From positions 62,001-126,000 of the forward strand of contig CAJXUA010000001.1 in the NCBI GenBank assembly GCA_913060695.1: a stretch of DNA of 64,000 nt. Reading direction: 5' to 3'. The first letter of the stretch is position 1, and every line of letters starts with the position of its first letter. The notes under the pieces are model-generated. The model did not search any database and was not told the origin of the DNA. It worked only from the letters and a program-made list of their open reading frames with translations. Both the position numbers and the translations under genes were made by a program. Source of the DNA: an uncultured Gammaproteobacteria bacterium (GTDB lineage Bacteria; Pseudomonadota; Gammaproteobacteria; Pseudomonadales; Pseudohongiellaceae). This document shows, in pieces, positions 19,554 through 27,734 of this stretch.

Positions 19554-20300
19554 TTAGCTGGCGGCATTGGCGTACTGGTAGCGAATCAAAACGTTCTGGG
19601 AGTCGCCATTCTCATCGAGAAGATTGCTGATGCCGCGATACATCATCAGCCTTTGCGAGCCTTGTTCATAGGCTAGGTAGAGAGGCTCTACCAGCCAGCC
19701 TACAAGACGCAGTATGCCGGCTGGACGTACCACCAGACAAAGCGTTGTGGATGTTATCGCGGCGCATTGTTCTGCATCGGTTTTACGAATACTGATTTTC
19801 ACGGTATCTAAGCGGGCAGGAACAAAGAACTCGGCACGAATAGTCTCTCCCGCCGAAAGGGCCTCCCAGTGGGCGCGCACATAGGGATCGAAGCCGGCGT
19901 CGACAACGAGTCGTTCTTCCTTCTCTATGCGCTTGCTCTCAGAATTCTGGCCGCCGCGTTGATAGCGAACGTCTAGGCTGCTGCCGTTGTCAGTAACAGA
20001 GAATCGAGTACCGCTGCGTAAGTCATTCTGTTCTACCTCTGGGGTTATGAAGGAGCGAGCGCCATTGAGACTCTTCTCCACTAACAACTCACCTGTAGGG
20101 GCTACATACTCCACCCGTTCACTAAGTAATGCCGACGCATCGCTGCGGAAATGTTTTTCCTGATAGAGTAGCTCGCCACTGTCAACCGATGCGGCTTCGC
20201 CAACGATCCAAGGCTCTGCATGCGAAGGCATTGCGATTAGTGCAGTTAGTGCTACAAGTAATTGCTTGGCACAAGAAGAAAAGCTGCTCTTGCTAAGCAT
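19554..20300 (-). CDS. Exported protein of unknown function, last gene of the lipid operon
   Basis: 248 residues from ATG 20300, which overlaps the cyclopropane-synthase stop by eight bases and gives a clear signal peptide (MLSKSSFSSC..MPSHA). A longer frame to 20366 would start inside the neighbour. Mostly beta strand; ends ISNLLDENGDSQNVLIRYQY. I do not recognise the family, but its position suggests a periplasmic partner for the lipid-modifying enzymes. Two cysteines (QCAAITSTTLC) are close together. Confidence 0.75.
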   Translation of the reverse strand: MLSKSSFSSCAKQLLVALTALIAMPSHAEPWIVGEAASVDSGELLYQEKHFRSDASALLSERVEYVAPTGELLVEKSLNGARSFITPEVEQNDLRSGTRFSVTDNGSSLDVRYQRGGQNSESKRIEKEERLVVDAGFDPYVRAHWEALSAGETIRAEFFVPARLDTVKISIRKTDAEQCAAITSTTLCLVVRPAGILRLVGWLVEPLYLAYEQGSQRLMMYRGISNLLDENGDSQNVLIRYQYANAAS

Positions 20301-21606
20301 CACCGTTTGCCTCGCTTGCTGCAGGTAAACCGATTCTAGGAGTTTCGCGAAACAAGGGCTTGGCAATCAGGAATTGGGAGGTATGTATTACCCGCTCCAT
20401 AAAGCCGCCCTGACAGTAGGCGAGATAATAATCCCACATGCGTATAAAGTCGCCAGACAGACCTTGCGCAAGATAATCTTGGGTTTGCGCAAGAAAACGC
20501 TCTCGCCAATGGGAAAGTGTAAGTGCGTAATCACGCGTAATATCCTCTAAGCCTATGATTTGCATGTCGGTGTCTTCAGCCACGTGCTTAGCGACTATCT
20601 GATTGCTCGGCAGGCAGCCGCCCGGGAAAATATAGCGCTGGATAAAATCCACAGAGTTTTTAGCTTGCTCATAGCGCTGATCGGAGATGGTGATAGCCTG
20701 TATTAGCATCAGTCCATCGTCATTCAACAGGCTGGCACATTTCTCAAAATAGTTTGCATAGAATTCATGGCCTACTGCCTCTATCATTTCAATAGAGACG
20801 AGTTTGTCGTAGTTGCCCTCGAGATCTCTGTAGTCGCGTAGCAGCAGTTCAATGCGATCCTCAAGGCCAGCCTCGGGAATGCGCTCCTGTGCATAATCGA
20901 ATTGCTGCTGAGACAGAGTGGTAGTCGTAACACGACAGCCATAGTGTTGTGCTGCGTGAATAGCCAGAGAGCCCCAGCCAGTGCCAATCTCTAGCAGATG
21001 ATCCTCGGCGCGAAGCTGCAGGCGTTCACAAATATGAGACAGTTTGTGCAGAGAGGCCGCGTGTAAACTGCTTTTCTCGTGTGAGAAAATGGCAGAGGAA
21101 TACATCATGCTTGGGTCTAGAAAGCTAACGAAGAAATCGTTGCTAAGATCGTAATGCGCAGAGATGTTGCGGCGCGAACCTTCCGGATTGTTCGCATTCA
21201 TGCGGTGCAATATGCGCGTGGCGAGCCGCCGAATCCACGACTGCCCACTATCCACGCCGTCTAGAATGTGCAAGTTGAGCACGATCACGCGCACTAGCGT
21301 TACTAGATCATTGGAGGTCCAGTGGTGCCACATATAGGATTCGCCGCAGCCTATGCTGCCGCCTCGAATCAGATCCACATAGAAGTCTTGGTTCAATACT
21401 TTGATATGCGCAGTAAGGGCGCTTGCGTCACGCTCGCCATAGACAATACTGTTCTCGCCATCCTCTAAGATGATGCGACCCTTACTGAGCTTTCCCAATA
21501 TATTCAGCACGAAGGTTTTTGCCCAGCGATCTACAAATTTCCGACCAGGTGCACGAGCACTTCGTTTCGCAACAAGACTGTTCGATTTCAAGATGACGGA
21601 TTTCAT
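20293..21606 (-). CDS. cfa: Cyclopropane-fatty-acyl-phospholipid synthase family methyltransferase
   Basis: 437 residues. SAM-binding motif LLEIGTGWGSLAIHAA, the family's SHYDLSNDFF-like opening (SAHYDLSNDFFVSFLD), LVSIEMIEAVGHEFY and YIFPGGCLPS are all present. Transfers a methylene or methyl group from SAM to double bonds of membrane fatty acids. In Rhodobacter sphaeroides a relative under sigmaE-ChrR control is needed for furan/methylated fatty acids, so the product here need not be a plain cyclopropane. Third in an operon with NTF2-like and DUF1365 genes. Confidence 0.93.
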   Translation of the reverse strand: MKSVILKSNSLVAKRSARAPGRKFVDRWAKTFVLNILGKLSKGRIILEDGENSIVYGERDASALTAHIKVLNQDFYVDLIRGGSIGCGESYMWHHWTSNDLVTLVRVIVLNLHILDGVDSGQSWIRRLATRILHRMNANNPEGSRRNISAHYDLSNDFFVSFLDPSMMYSSAIFSHEKSSLHAASLHKLSHICERLQLRAEDHLLEIGTGWGSLAIHAAQHYGCRVTTTTLSQQQFDYAQERIPEAGLEDRIELLLRDYRDLEGNYDKLVSIEMIEAVGHEFYANYFEKCASLLNDDGLMLIQAITISDQRYEQAKNSVDFIQRYIFPGGCLPSNQIVAKHVAEDTDMQIIGLEDITRDYALTLSHWRERFLAQTQDYLAQGLSGDFIRMWDYYLAYCQGGFMERVIHTSQFLIAKPLFRETPRIGLPAASEANGDA

Positions 21607-21625
21607 GAGTGTTTTCCTACTCCTA

Positions 21626-22423
21626 TCAGTGTTTATTACTTATTAGCTCGCTATGCCTAAACAGCGGCATACGTTTGAAAAATAATCTAAGTGCCTGCCA
21701 ATAGATTGCGAGCGCGACTTTCATGGTCATAAAGGGATAGCGCAGTAAACTATTGCGTAAAGACGATGGAGTTATTTCGACGCGGCGTAGTGCAACGGTG
21801 GCGTTGAAAGCCTCTTTGCCGTTGCGCCAGTTCTGCAAATGAATGCTAAGTGAACGATTCGGAGTCCGGCTGCGCCATTGATAGGTCATCTTCATGGGCA
21901 TAAAGGGTGATACGTGCATGCGTTTCGCGAAACGATGGGATTGATGGCTCGAGTCACAGGGAATGACATATTGCACCCGCTCGCGCCATGGTGTGCTCGT
22001 GACCTCGGCGACGATGTAGCGCAATTGTTCTTGTTGATCGAAGCAGTAGTAGCAGCTAATTGGATTAATCAAGAAACCGAAGTAGCGCAGATTGCTCAGA
22101 AGGCGGATTGGGCCTAGGGGGCGCTCCCCAGTCTCACGCATAACGAGATCGCGTACCGCTTCATCTAGCGGTTGCTCTTCAGACCCTAGGAAATCGCTGC
22201 GTCGAAATCTCGCAAGCGCGGGCTTGTCAGCCGACCAGAAAGGAGAGAGCGCAAACACTTGTTGGAGTTCATCAAGATCGAGATACATCATGAAGACTTG
22301 GTAGGTGAACTCGTGTGGCTTAGGCAAGATGCGGCGATGCCGCACGAGACCCTCATATATTCCACTGTGCAGCATACTCGGCGCTCGTTCATGCACTATG
22401 TTGTCGATTCCGTGACTATCCAA
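21626..22423 (-). CDS. DUF1365 family protein
   Basis: 265 residues from TTG 22423, which has GGAG nine bases upstream. An alternative is ATG 22375, giving MLHSGIYEGLVRHRR, the usual family N-terminus. Conserved text: HEFTYQVFMMYLDLDEL, LRYFGFLINPISCYYCFD, and HVSPFMPMKMTYQWR. DUF1365 genes nearly always accompany a cyclopropane-synthase-like gene and an amine-oxidase-type flavoprotein; the flavoprotein is missing here. Likely helps build modified fatty acids. Confidence 0.9.
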   Translation of the reverse strand: MDSHGIDNIVHERAPSMLHSGIYEGLVRHRRILPKPHEFTYQVFMMYLDLDELQQVFALSPFWSADKPALARFRRSDFLGSEEQPLDEAVRDLVMRETGERPLGPIRLLSNLRYFGFLINPISCYYCFDQQEQLRYIVAEVTSTPWRERVQYVIPCDSSHQSHRFAKRMHVSPFMPMKMTYQWRSRTPNRSLSIHLQNWRNGKEAFNATVALRRVEITPSSLRNSLLRYPFMTMKVALAIYWQALRLFFKRMPLFRHSELISNKH

Positions 22424-22446
22424 TGTTAAGTGCTCCGCTTAGGCGA

Positions 22447-22884
22447 TTAGGGGCGAACCCGGTTATTGACGAAACGTATGATGGCGCCTAAAACAGGTAT
22501 GTGTTGGTAGAGCATCGCTCCTAGATCGTAGAAGTCTTCTTGGTAGTAGATGCGGTCTGTAAAGCGAATCTGAGTTATGCCGCGCAGCGTAATCATCTTG
22601 CCACCCGCGAGAGCCGAGTTGCTGAATTTCATATGCCACGTGATGGTGGCGGAATTCTCGCCACGCTGCTCATCGGTGTACTCGAACTGTATACCATCAG
22701 AGCTGGCGTATAGATTCTTAACATAGCTCTTCAAAGCTAGAATACCCAGAATCGTGTGCAGGGGGTCGCGAAACTCAACATCTTGAGTGTAGAGCCTATC
22801 CATCCGCTCAATGTTTGAGCTATTTGCTTCTTGGTAAAAGGCTTTAAAGTCCTGAAGCAGTGTGTTCTTTTGCTTGTCAGGCAT
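22447..22884 (-). CDS. NTF2-like (SnoaL-type) protein
   Basis: 145 residues from ATG 22884 (MPDKQKNTLL); GTG 22902 would add six residues. A single cone-shaped NTF2-like domain: FYQEANSSNIERMDRLYTQDVEFRDPLH and a strand-rich second half ending FYDLGAMLYQHIPVLGAIIRFV. Such proteins head ECF11/ChrR-controlled operons in several proteobacteria. First gene after the TGATCT promoter on this strand. Confidence 0.85.
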   Translation of the reverse strand: MPDKQKNTLLQDFKAFYQEANSSNIERMDRLYTQDVEFRDPLHTILGILALKSYVKNLYASSDGIQFEYTDEQRGENSATITWHMKFSNSALAGGKMITLRGITQIRFTDRIYYQEDFYDLGAMLYQHIPVLGAIIRFVNNRVRP

Positions 22885-22983
22885 ATAGAGGCTCTCTTTC
22901 ACAATAATGTACCTTCGCCTAGTCGATCTAATTCCTGCGGTTTTCGAATCTGCTTAGCGTTGAATTCGCCTTGCAACTTGCAT

Positions 22984-23013
22984 AGATTACGAAGCACTAG
23001 TTTGTTCAGATCA
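22984..23013 (-). promoter_or_regulatory. ECF11-type promoter for the lipid operon
   Basis: On the minus strand TGATCT (23013-23008), 18-base spacer, TAATCT (22989-22984). It matches the TGATC-type -35 known for RpoE/ChrR systems and mirrors the promoter in front of the sigma gene. Confidence 0.7.
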
Positions 23014-23061
23014 AAGCGCAGTAAAAGGCGATTAGTTTTGTGCTTTTTTAGTTGAATCGAT

Positions 23062-23091
23062 TGATCTAGGCTTGTGGTGGCACCGTAAAAC
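23062..23091 (+). promoter_or_regulatory. ECF11-type autoregulatory promoter for the sigma-chrR operon
   Basis: TGATCT (23062-23067), 18-base spacer, TAAAAC (23086-23091). Same -35 and spacing as the divergent operon promoter; predicted start about 65 bases before the GTG. Confidence 0.7.
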
Positions 23092-23162
23092 CCTTCAGAA
23101 CAACATAATTCACGGTAGCGCAGCCCTAAAACGGGCTGAGAAAAATTCGAATAAGGAGTCAC

Positions 23163-23774
23163 GTGGGTAGCAGCGACGAGACAAACGGAAAGAAGCCGGC
23201 CCAGTCGTGGGCGGCTCAGCTTGGCAACGATCCATGGGAAAGCGAGCTGCGCAAGGTCGCGCAGAGCGCAGATCGTCTGGCCTTCAAGAAACTGTTCGAG
23301 CATTTCGCCCCGCAGATCAAGGCCTTCTTAATGAAGGGCATTGGCTCCTACGGCGATCGCTCTCAGGCCGAGGAAATGACCCAGGAGGTCATGATAAAGG
23401 TGTGGAATAAGGCCGCGTCCTTTAATAGCAGTAAGGCTAGCTTGAACACTTGGATATTTACCATCGCTCGCAACACGCGTATCGACTTTATCCGCCGCAA
23501 TAGCAGGGCGGAGCGCAAGATCGACATCGAGGATATCTGGCACGAGGCGGATTCCCCCGAGCCAATAGTCGATTTGCAGCAGCGCCGTGTAGAAACGCAG
23601 GTGCGTAATGCCTTGTCGACCCTGCCAGATGAGCAGGCGCTGGTTTTAGAGAAAGCATTTATGGAGAGCAAGTCTCACAACGAGATCGCGCAGGAGCTGG
23701 GGCTACCCCTAGGTACCGTTAAATCTCGAATTAGGCTGGCGTTAAGTAAGCTCCAGATACTCATTGATCGATAA
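23163..23774 (+). CDS. RNA polymerase ECF sigma factor (ECF11/RpoE type)
   Basis: 203 residues, GTG start with AAGGAG four bases upstream. Sigma region 2 (FEHFAPQIKAFLMKG, QAEEMTQEVMIKVWNKA, TWIFTIARNTRIDFIRR) and region 4 (ALSTLPDEQALVLEKAF, HNEIAQELGLPLGTVKSRIRLAL). Directly followed by a ChrR anti-sigma gene, which identifies it as the ECF11 type that controls the singlet-oxygen response in Rhodobacter sphaeroides. Likely drives its own operon and the divergent lipid operon. Confidence 0.93.
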   Translation: MGSSDETNGKKPAQSWAAQLGNDPWESELRKVAQSADRLAFKKLFEHFAPQIKAFLMKGIGSYGDRSQAEEMTQEVMIKVWNKAASFNSSKASLNTWIFTIARNTRIDFIRRNSRAERKIDIEDIWHEADSPEPIVDLQQRRVETQVRNALSTLPDEQALVLEKAFMESKSHNEIAQELGLPLGTVKSRIRLALSKLQILIDR

Positions 23775-23790
23775 AGTTAAAGGTAACAGC

Positions 23791-24543
23791 ATGATTTCTT
23801 ATCATCCCGACTCAAGATATTTGACAGATTTCGCTTCAGCCAATTTGTCTTTGGCAGAGGCCGTTTGTGTATCTGCCCATCTTGAGTTCTGCGGCAAGTG
23901 TCGCGGGCATGTGCAACAACTCAAGGATGTCGGCGCACACTTACTAATTCAGCTCGAGCCTGAGGAGTTGGAAGCGGATAGCTTCACACGGCTTATGTCG
24001 AAGATCGGCAGTGCAGATGCCGCTGCCTCTAGCCCTAGAACTCCCGCGGAGCCGGCACTTTCCTTGAATGAGTGTGAGCAAGACGAGGCCGCCCGTAGTA
24101 AGGAGTTGCCACGTTCCTTGGTCGACGTGTTCCTGCCTCGCTCTGTGCGCAGCCTCTCTAGAGGTGGCTTACAGAATCTAAGCTGGGCGCAGCTGGGTAA
24201 GGCTCTTCGTGTAGCCCCACTGCCGATATTTGGCGAATCCCGTGAGACCGCGATATACGATATTAAGGCGGGCGGCCGCATGCCCGAGCACGAGCACCGT
24301 GGCGAGGAAATTACAGTGTTGCTAAAGGGCAGCTTCTCGGATGCCGACGGCAGCTACTCGCGTGGTGACTTCGTGGTTCGCAATGCAGGGGAGGCCCATC
24401 AGCCTACCGCTACGCAAGATACTGATTGTATCTGCCTTGTTTGCCTAGAGCGGCCTGTGCGTCCACGGGGCCTGTTTTATCGCTTATTGGAGCCTTTCGT
24501 ACAGTATCGTTTGAACAAGTTGAACCGTGGTCCAGCCTTCTAG
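23791..24543 (+). CDS. chrR: ChrR-type zinc anti-sigma factor
   Basis: 250 residues from ATG 23791; TTG 23764 would overlap the sigma gene. The N-terminal zinc anti-sigma domain has H5, H30, C34 and C37, the same spacing as the four zinc ligands of R. sphaeroides ChrR (shifted by one). The C-terminal cupin keeps the second metal set: H167, H169, E173 (HxHx3E) and H203. Binds and silences the sigma factor until released by singlet oxygen or related stress. Confidence 0.92.
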   Translation: MISYHPDSRYLTDFASANLSLAEAVCVSAHLEFCGKCRGHVQQLKDVGAHLLIQLEPEELEADSFTRLMSKIGSADAAASSPRTPAEPALSLNECEQDEAARSKELPRSLVDVFLPRSVRSLSRGGLQNLSWAQLGKALRVAPLPIFGESRETAIYDIKAGGRMPEHEHRGEEITVLLKGSFSDADGSYSRGDFVVRNAGEAHQPTATQDTDCICLVCLERPVRPRGLFYRLLEPFVQYRLNKLNRGPAF

Positions 24544-24676
24544 GCAGGGTCCGCGAAGATGTCCTCGTTAACGTGACGCTCCCTATATTGGGTAACCCGC
24601 TTTTGAAGGGGTGTTTGGTTCGATTTACGAACACTCCTCGGGCATAATACGGGTTCACCAATATAGGAGTTATTCT

Positions 24677-24958
24677 ATGGCAGCTGCCACCGCAAGACAC
24701 ATACTCGTAGACACAGAAGCCCAATGCCTAGAGCTTAAAGAGCGCATTAACAAGGGCGAAGACTTCGCAGACATCGCAAAACAGTTCTCTTCTTGTCCTT
24801 CCCGCGCCAACGGCGGCGATCTCGGTAGCTTCGGTCCTGGCCAAATGGTGAAGGAATTCGATCAAGTCGTATTCAGTGCTGAGCCCAATACCGTGCAAGG
24901 CCCTGTTAAGACACAATTTGGCTATCATCTGCTCGAAGTCACCAGTCGCACAGCCTAG
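24677..24958 (+). CDS. ppiC: Parvulin-type peptidyl-prolyl isomerase
   Basis: 93 residues from ATG 24677, with GGAG six bases upstream; the frame extends to 24611 but that part is unlike the family. Single small parvulin domain: ARHILVDTEAQCLEL, GEDFADIAKQFSSCPS, GGDLGSFGPGQMVKEFD, TQFGYHLLEV. Cytoplasmic, like E. coli PpiC. Only 17 bases before nudF. Confidence 0.95.
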   Translation: MAAATARHILVDTEAQCLELKERINKGEDFADIAKQFSSCPSRANGGDLGSFGPGQMVKEFDQVVFSAEPNTVQGPVKTQFGYHLLEVTSRTA

Positions 24959-24975
24959 TTTCTGAGGCATCGCCA

Positions 24976-25629
24976 ATGAACAAGTCCCTTCCCGAATTCG
25001 GTGCAGAAGACCTCGAGGTCTTGCAACGAACGCCAGGTTATAGGGGCTTTTTTGCGATAGATAAGGTGCTCTTAAAGCACCGCCTCTATGCAGGTGGTTG
25101 GAGCCCCTCCTTTACTCGCGAGTTGTTCCTGCGTGACCCGGCGGCAGGGGTTTTGCTCTATGACCCCGAAAGAGATCAACTGGTAATGGTCGAGCAGTTC
25201 CGAATCGGGGCGCTGCCTGATGCCGAGAGTCGGGGCACGAGCCCGTGGATGCTGGAGATTGTCGCCGGCATAATGGCGCCCAATGAGAATGCGGAGGATT
25301 TGTCGCGACGCGAAGCCAAGGAAGAGGCCGGTTGCGACATTCAGGACTTGGTCCATATCACCGACTATTACAACAGCCCGGGTGGCAGCAACGAGCGTAT
25401 CAGTTTGTTTTGCGGACGCGTAGATGCCAGCAACGCTGGAGGAATTCACGGTCTGGAAGAAGAGAATGAGGATATTCGTGCGCTTGTGCTATCTTTCGAA
25501 GAGGCATGGTTGGCACTACAGGAAGGGCGTATGAATAACGCGATGGCGATAATTGCGATGCAATGGCTCTATATCAATAGAGAATTACTCCGGAAGAAAT
25601 GGCGTAGCCAGGGGCCTTGCGCAGCATGA
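24976..25629 (+). CDS. nudF: ADP-ribose diphosphatase (Nudix)
   Basis: 217 residues. Nudix box from G of AGIMAPNE through REAKEEAGC, preceded by VEQFRIGAL as in NudF/ADP-ribose pyrophosphatases. Splits ADP-ribose into AMP and ribose 5-phosphate. Its stop overlaps the next start (ATGA), and the following yqiB-cpdA-yqiA-parE order is the E. coli order. Confidence 0.93.
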   Translation: MNKSLPEFGAEDLEVLQRTPGYRGFFAIDKVLLKHRLYAGGWSPSFTRELFLRDPAAGVLLYDPERDQLVMVEQFRIGALPDAESRGTSPWMLEIVAGIMAPNENAEDLSRREAKEEAGCDIQDLVHITDYYNSPGGSNERISLFCGRVDASNAGGIHGLEEENEDIRALVLSFEEAWLALQEGRMNNAMAIIAMQWLYINRELLRKKWRSQGPCAA

Positions 25630-26201
25630 GAGCACCACGCTACAACATAGATCTAGTGCGGCAAATGGCGGATTGTGATGCGAATTTTATTCGTTTACTA
25701 AAGCTAATGCCTGATCTAGAATCCTTTAGAGAGGCCTTCTTGCTAGACGCTCATGAGCTTGCTTGCGCAGGCCGTGAAGAACCAGTTCTGCAGCGTTTTC
25801 CCCAATGTGAGAACGCGCCACTACAGGTTGGCGAGGCTGGATTACAGTATGCAAGGGAATTTGTAATCAGCTCAACTGCTACAGAAGAGGTGCGAGTACG
25901 CATTAGCGTATTAGAAGTGTTCCCATATACCAGCACGTTAGCAATCAATCAGCTAACGCGTGTTAGCCAGTGGATCGACCCTCCAGGCATACTTGTGCGG
26001 GTTTATCATGATGCCACCACGGCGGAGGCGGTCGCCTACCAGGGCCATAAAGCCTTCCTTGCTAAGTACGCGATTCCGAACCCAACCATGTATCACCAGG
26101 ACGAGAAAAGACAGATTAATGAATTCCTAGGCGAGTGGTTAAGTCTGTGTTTGCAGGCGGGCCACAGTCTCAAACCACCGTCGTTTATCTGTGCTGCGTA
26201 A
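25626..26201 (+). CDS. yqiB: DUF1249 protein (YqiB)
   Basis: 191 residues from ATG 25626, overlapping the nudF stop by four bases. YNIDLVRQMADCDANFIRLLKLMP at the start, VRISVLEVFPYTSTLAI, RVYHDATTAEAVAYQGHK and MYHQDEKRQINEFLGEWL near the end match DUF1249. Role unknown; always linked to nudF and cpdA. Confidence 0.92.
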   Translation: MRAPRYNIDLVRQMADCDANFIRLLKLMPDLESFREAFLLDAHELACAGREEPVLQRFPQCENAPLQVGEAGLQYAREFVISSTATEEVRVRISVLEVFPYTSTLAINQLTRVSQWIDPPGILVRVYHDATTAEAVAYQGHKAFLAKYAIPNPTMYHQDEKRQINEFLGEWLSLCLQAGHSLKPPSFICAA

Positions 26202-26204
26202 ATT

Positions 26205-27023
26205 ATGACTAGAGAAGCCGCGGGCGCGCCCGTCAGAGTCGTACAGATTACGGACACTCATTTGTTTCGTGATCCTCGAGCCGCTCTGCTAAAACTCAAT
26301 ACTCAATATAGCTTTGAGAAGGTTGTCGAGTTAATGGCCGCCAAAGAAGCGAATATCGATTTGATCCTAGCCACCGGAGATATCGCGCAGGACGCTTCAG
26401 TAGAGGCCTATTTGCGCTTTGGCGACGCTATGCAGTCTTTTCAGGCACCATTTTATTGGATTCCAGGCAATCATGACCGTCGCCGAGTCATGGAAAACCT
26501 CGATCAGTACCAAGATGCATTCACGAATCTGGTCAGTCTTTCCAATTGGCAGGTCATCATGCTCGACTCCAGCGTTGTTGGCGAGGTACACGGCCATCTG
26601 AGTGAGCGAGAACTTATACATCTGGAGCAGAGCCTACAGGCTGCACAGAGTAATCCGCAGATAGAACACTGCCTGGTCTGCTTGCACCACAATCCAGTGC
26701 CAGGTAGTGCGCAGTGGATGGAAGGCATAGGGCTTCACAATGACAAAGCCTTTTTAGCGATTATTGACCGTTTCGAGTTCGTGCGTGCGGTGGTGTACGG
26801 GCATATTCATCAGGAGCTCGATTTCACACGCAATGATGTCCGCTTTTTTTGCACGCCATCGACCTGTATCCAGTTTAAGCCAGAAGTCACAGAATTTTCG
26901 CTCGACGACGTAAGCCCCGCCTATCGATGGCTAAACCTGTTCGAAGATGGGCGCATCGAAAGCGAGATTGAACGGGTGACTGGATATGAGTTTGAAGTCG
27001 ACCATACCTCTAAGGGTTATTGA
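26205..27023 (+). CDS. cpdA: 3',5'-cyclic-AMP phosphodiesterase
   Basis: 272 residues of the calcineurin-like metallophosphoesterase fold. Metal-binding motifs in order: QITDTHLF, LATGDIAQDAS, PGNHDRR, CLHHNPVP and VYGHIHQE. Degrades cAMP in E. coli and Pseudomonas. Three bases after yqiB; a shared transcript with nudF through parE is likely. Confidence 0.93.
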   Translation: MTREAAGAPVRVVQITDTHLFRDPRAALLKLNTQYSFEKVVELMAAKEANIDLILATGDIAQDASVEAYLRFGDAMQSFQAPFYWIPGNHDRRRVMENLDQYQDAFTNLVSLSNWQVIMLDSSVVGEVHGHLSERELIHLEQSLQAAQSNPQIEHCLVCLHHNPVPGSAQWMEGIGLHNDKAFLAIIDRFEFVRAVVYGHIHQELDFTRNDVRFFCTPSTCIQFKPEVTEFSLDDVSPAYRWLNLFEDGRIESEIERVTGYEFEVDHTSKGY

Positions 27024-27084
27024 TGATTAGGGCGCTTTTGTGAGTCAGCGAGGCACTGTAATACGTTCAGGGCGCGGAGACTTC

Positions 27085-27675
27085 ATGAGCACACCCAATT
27101 TCTATCTGCTGTATCTGCACGGTTTCAACAGCTCCCCTCTCTCTTCTAAGGCTAGAGTCACTTTTGATTATTGTGCGCGTCTAGGTATTGCGGATCGCAT
27201 TGCGGTTCCCGAGCTGCCTCATGTCCCCGCGCTGGCGATCGCGCAGATGTGCGAGATCATAGAGGCGCAAACTCTCCCGGTGGTTTTGATGGGGAGCTCC
27301 TTAGGGGGTTTTTACGCCACTTACCTAGCGGAGCGCTATGGTTTGAAGGCCGCTCTTATAAACCCAGCCGTCAATCCCGCCGATCTATGGCATGAGCATT
27401 TAGGGGAGAACCGCAATTACTATTCGGGTCGCCGCTATACGATTACCGAAGAGCATGTACAGCAATTGCGAGACATCGACACGCAGCAATTGCGCCACGC
27501 CCACAATTACCTGCTATTGGTTCAAACCGGCGACGAAACCTTAGATTACCGGCTTGCTGTAGACAAGTACAAGTCGTCAACGAGTATAATTCAGGAAGGT
27601 GGCAACCATAGTTTTGAAAACTACGAAGCGATGTTGCCCGAAATATTTCAGTTTTTTAGCAGCCCCATAAGTTAG
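27085..27675 (+). CDS. yqiA: YqiA-type esterase
   Basis: 196 residues from ATG 27085, with GGAGA seven bases upstream; a frame to 27040 adds fifteen unlikely residues. Alpha/beta hydrolase with YLHGFNSSP, nucleophile Ser in MGSSLGGFYATYLAE, LINPAVNP, and the His in EGGNHSFENYE. Located between cpdA and parE, as in enterobacteria. Confidence 0.93.
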   Translation: MSTPNFYLLYLHGFNSSPLSSKARVTFDYCARLGIADRIAVPELPHVPALAIAQMCEIIEAQTLPVVLMGSSLGGFYATYLAERYGLKAALINPAVNPADLWHEHLGENRNYYSGRRYTITEEHVQQLRDIDTQQLRHAHNYLLLVQTGDETLDYRLAVDKYKSSTSIIQEGGNHSFENYEAMLPEIFQFFSSPIS

Positions 27676-27734
27676 TGGGCCGCCCCAACGCTAGCACCTG
27701 CTTACGCGAACTAGAATTAAGAGAAGTCCATTGA

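Noticed and set aside
24615-24648. Promoter for ppiC around CATAAT at 24643
   Set aside because: -10 is fair but no acceptable -35 at 16-18 bases.
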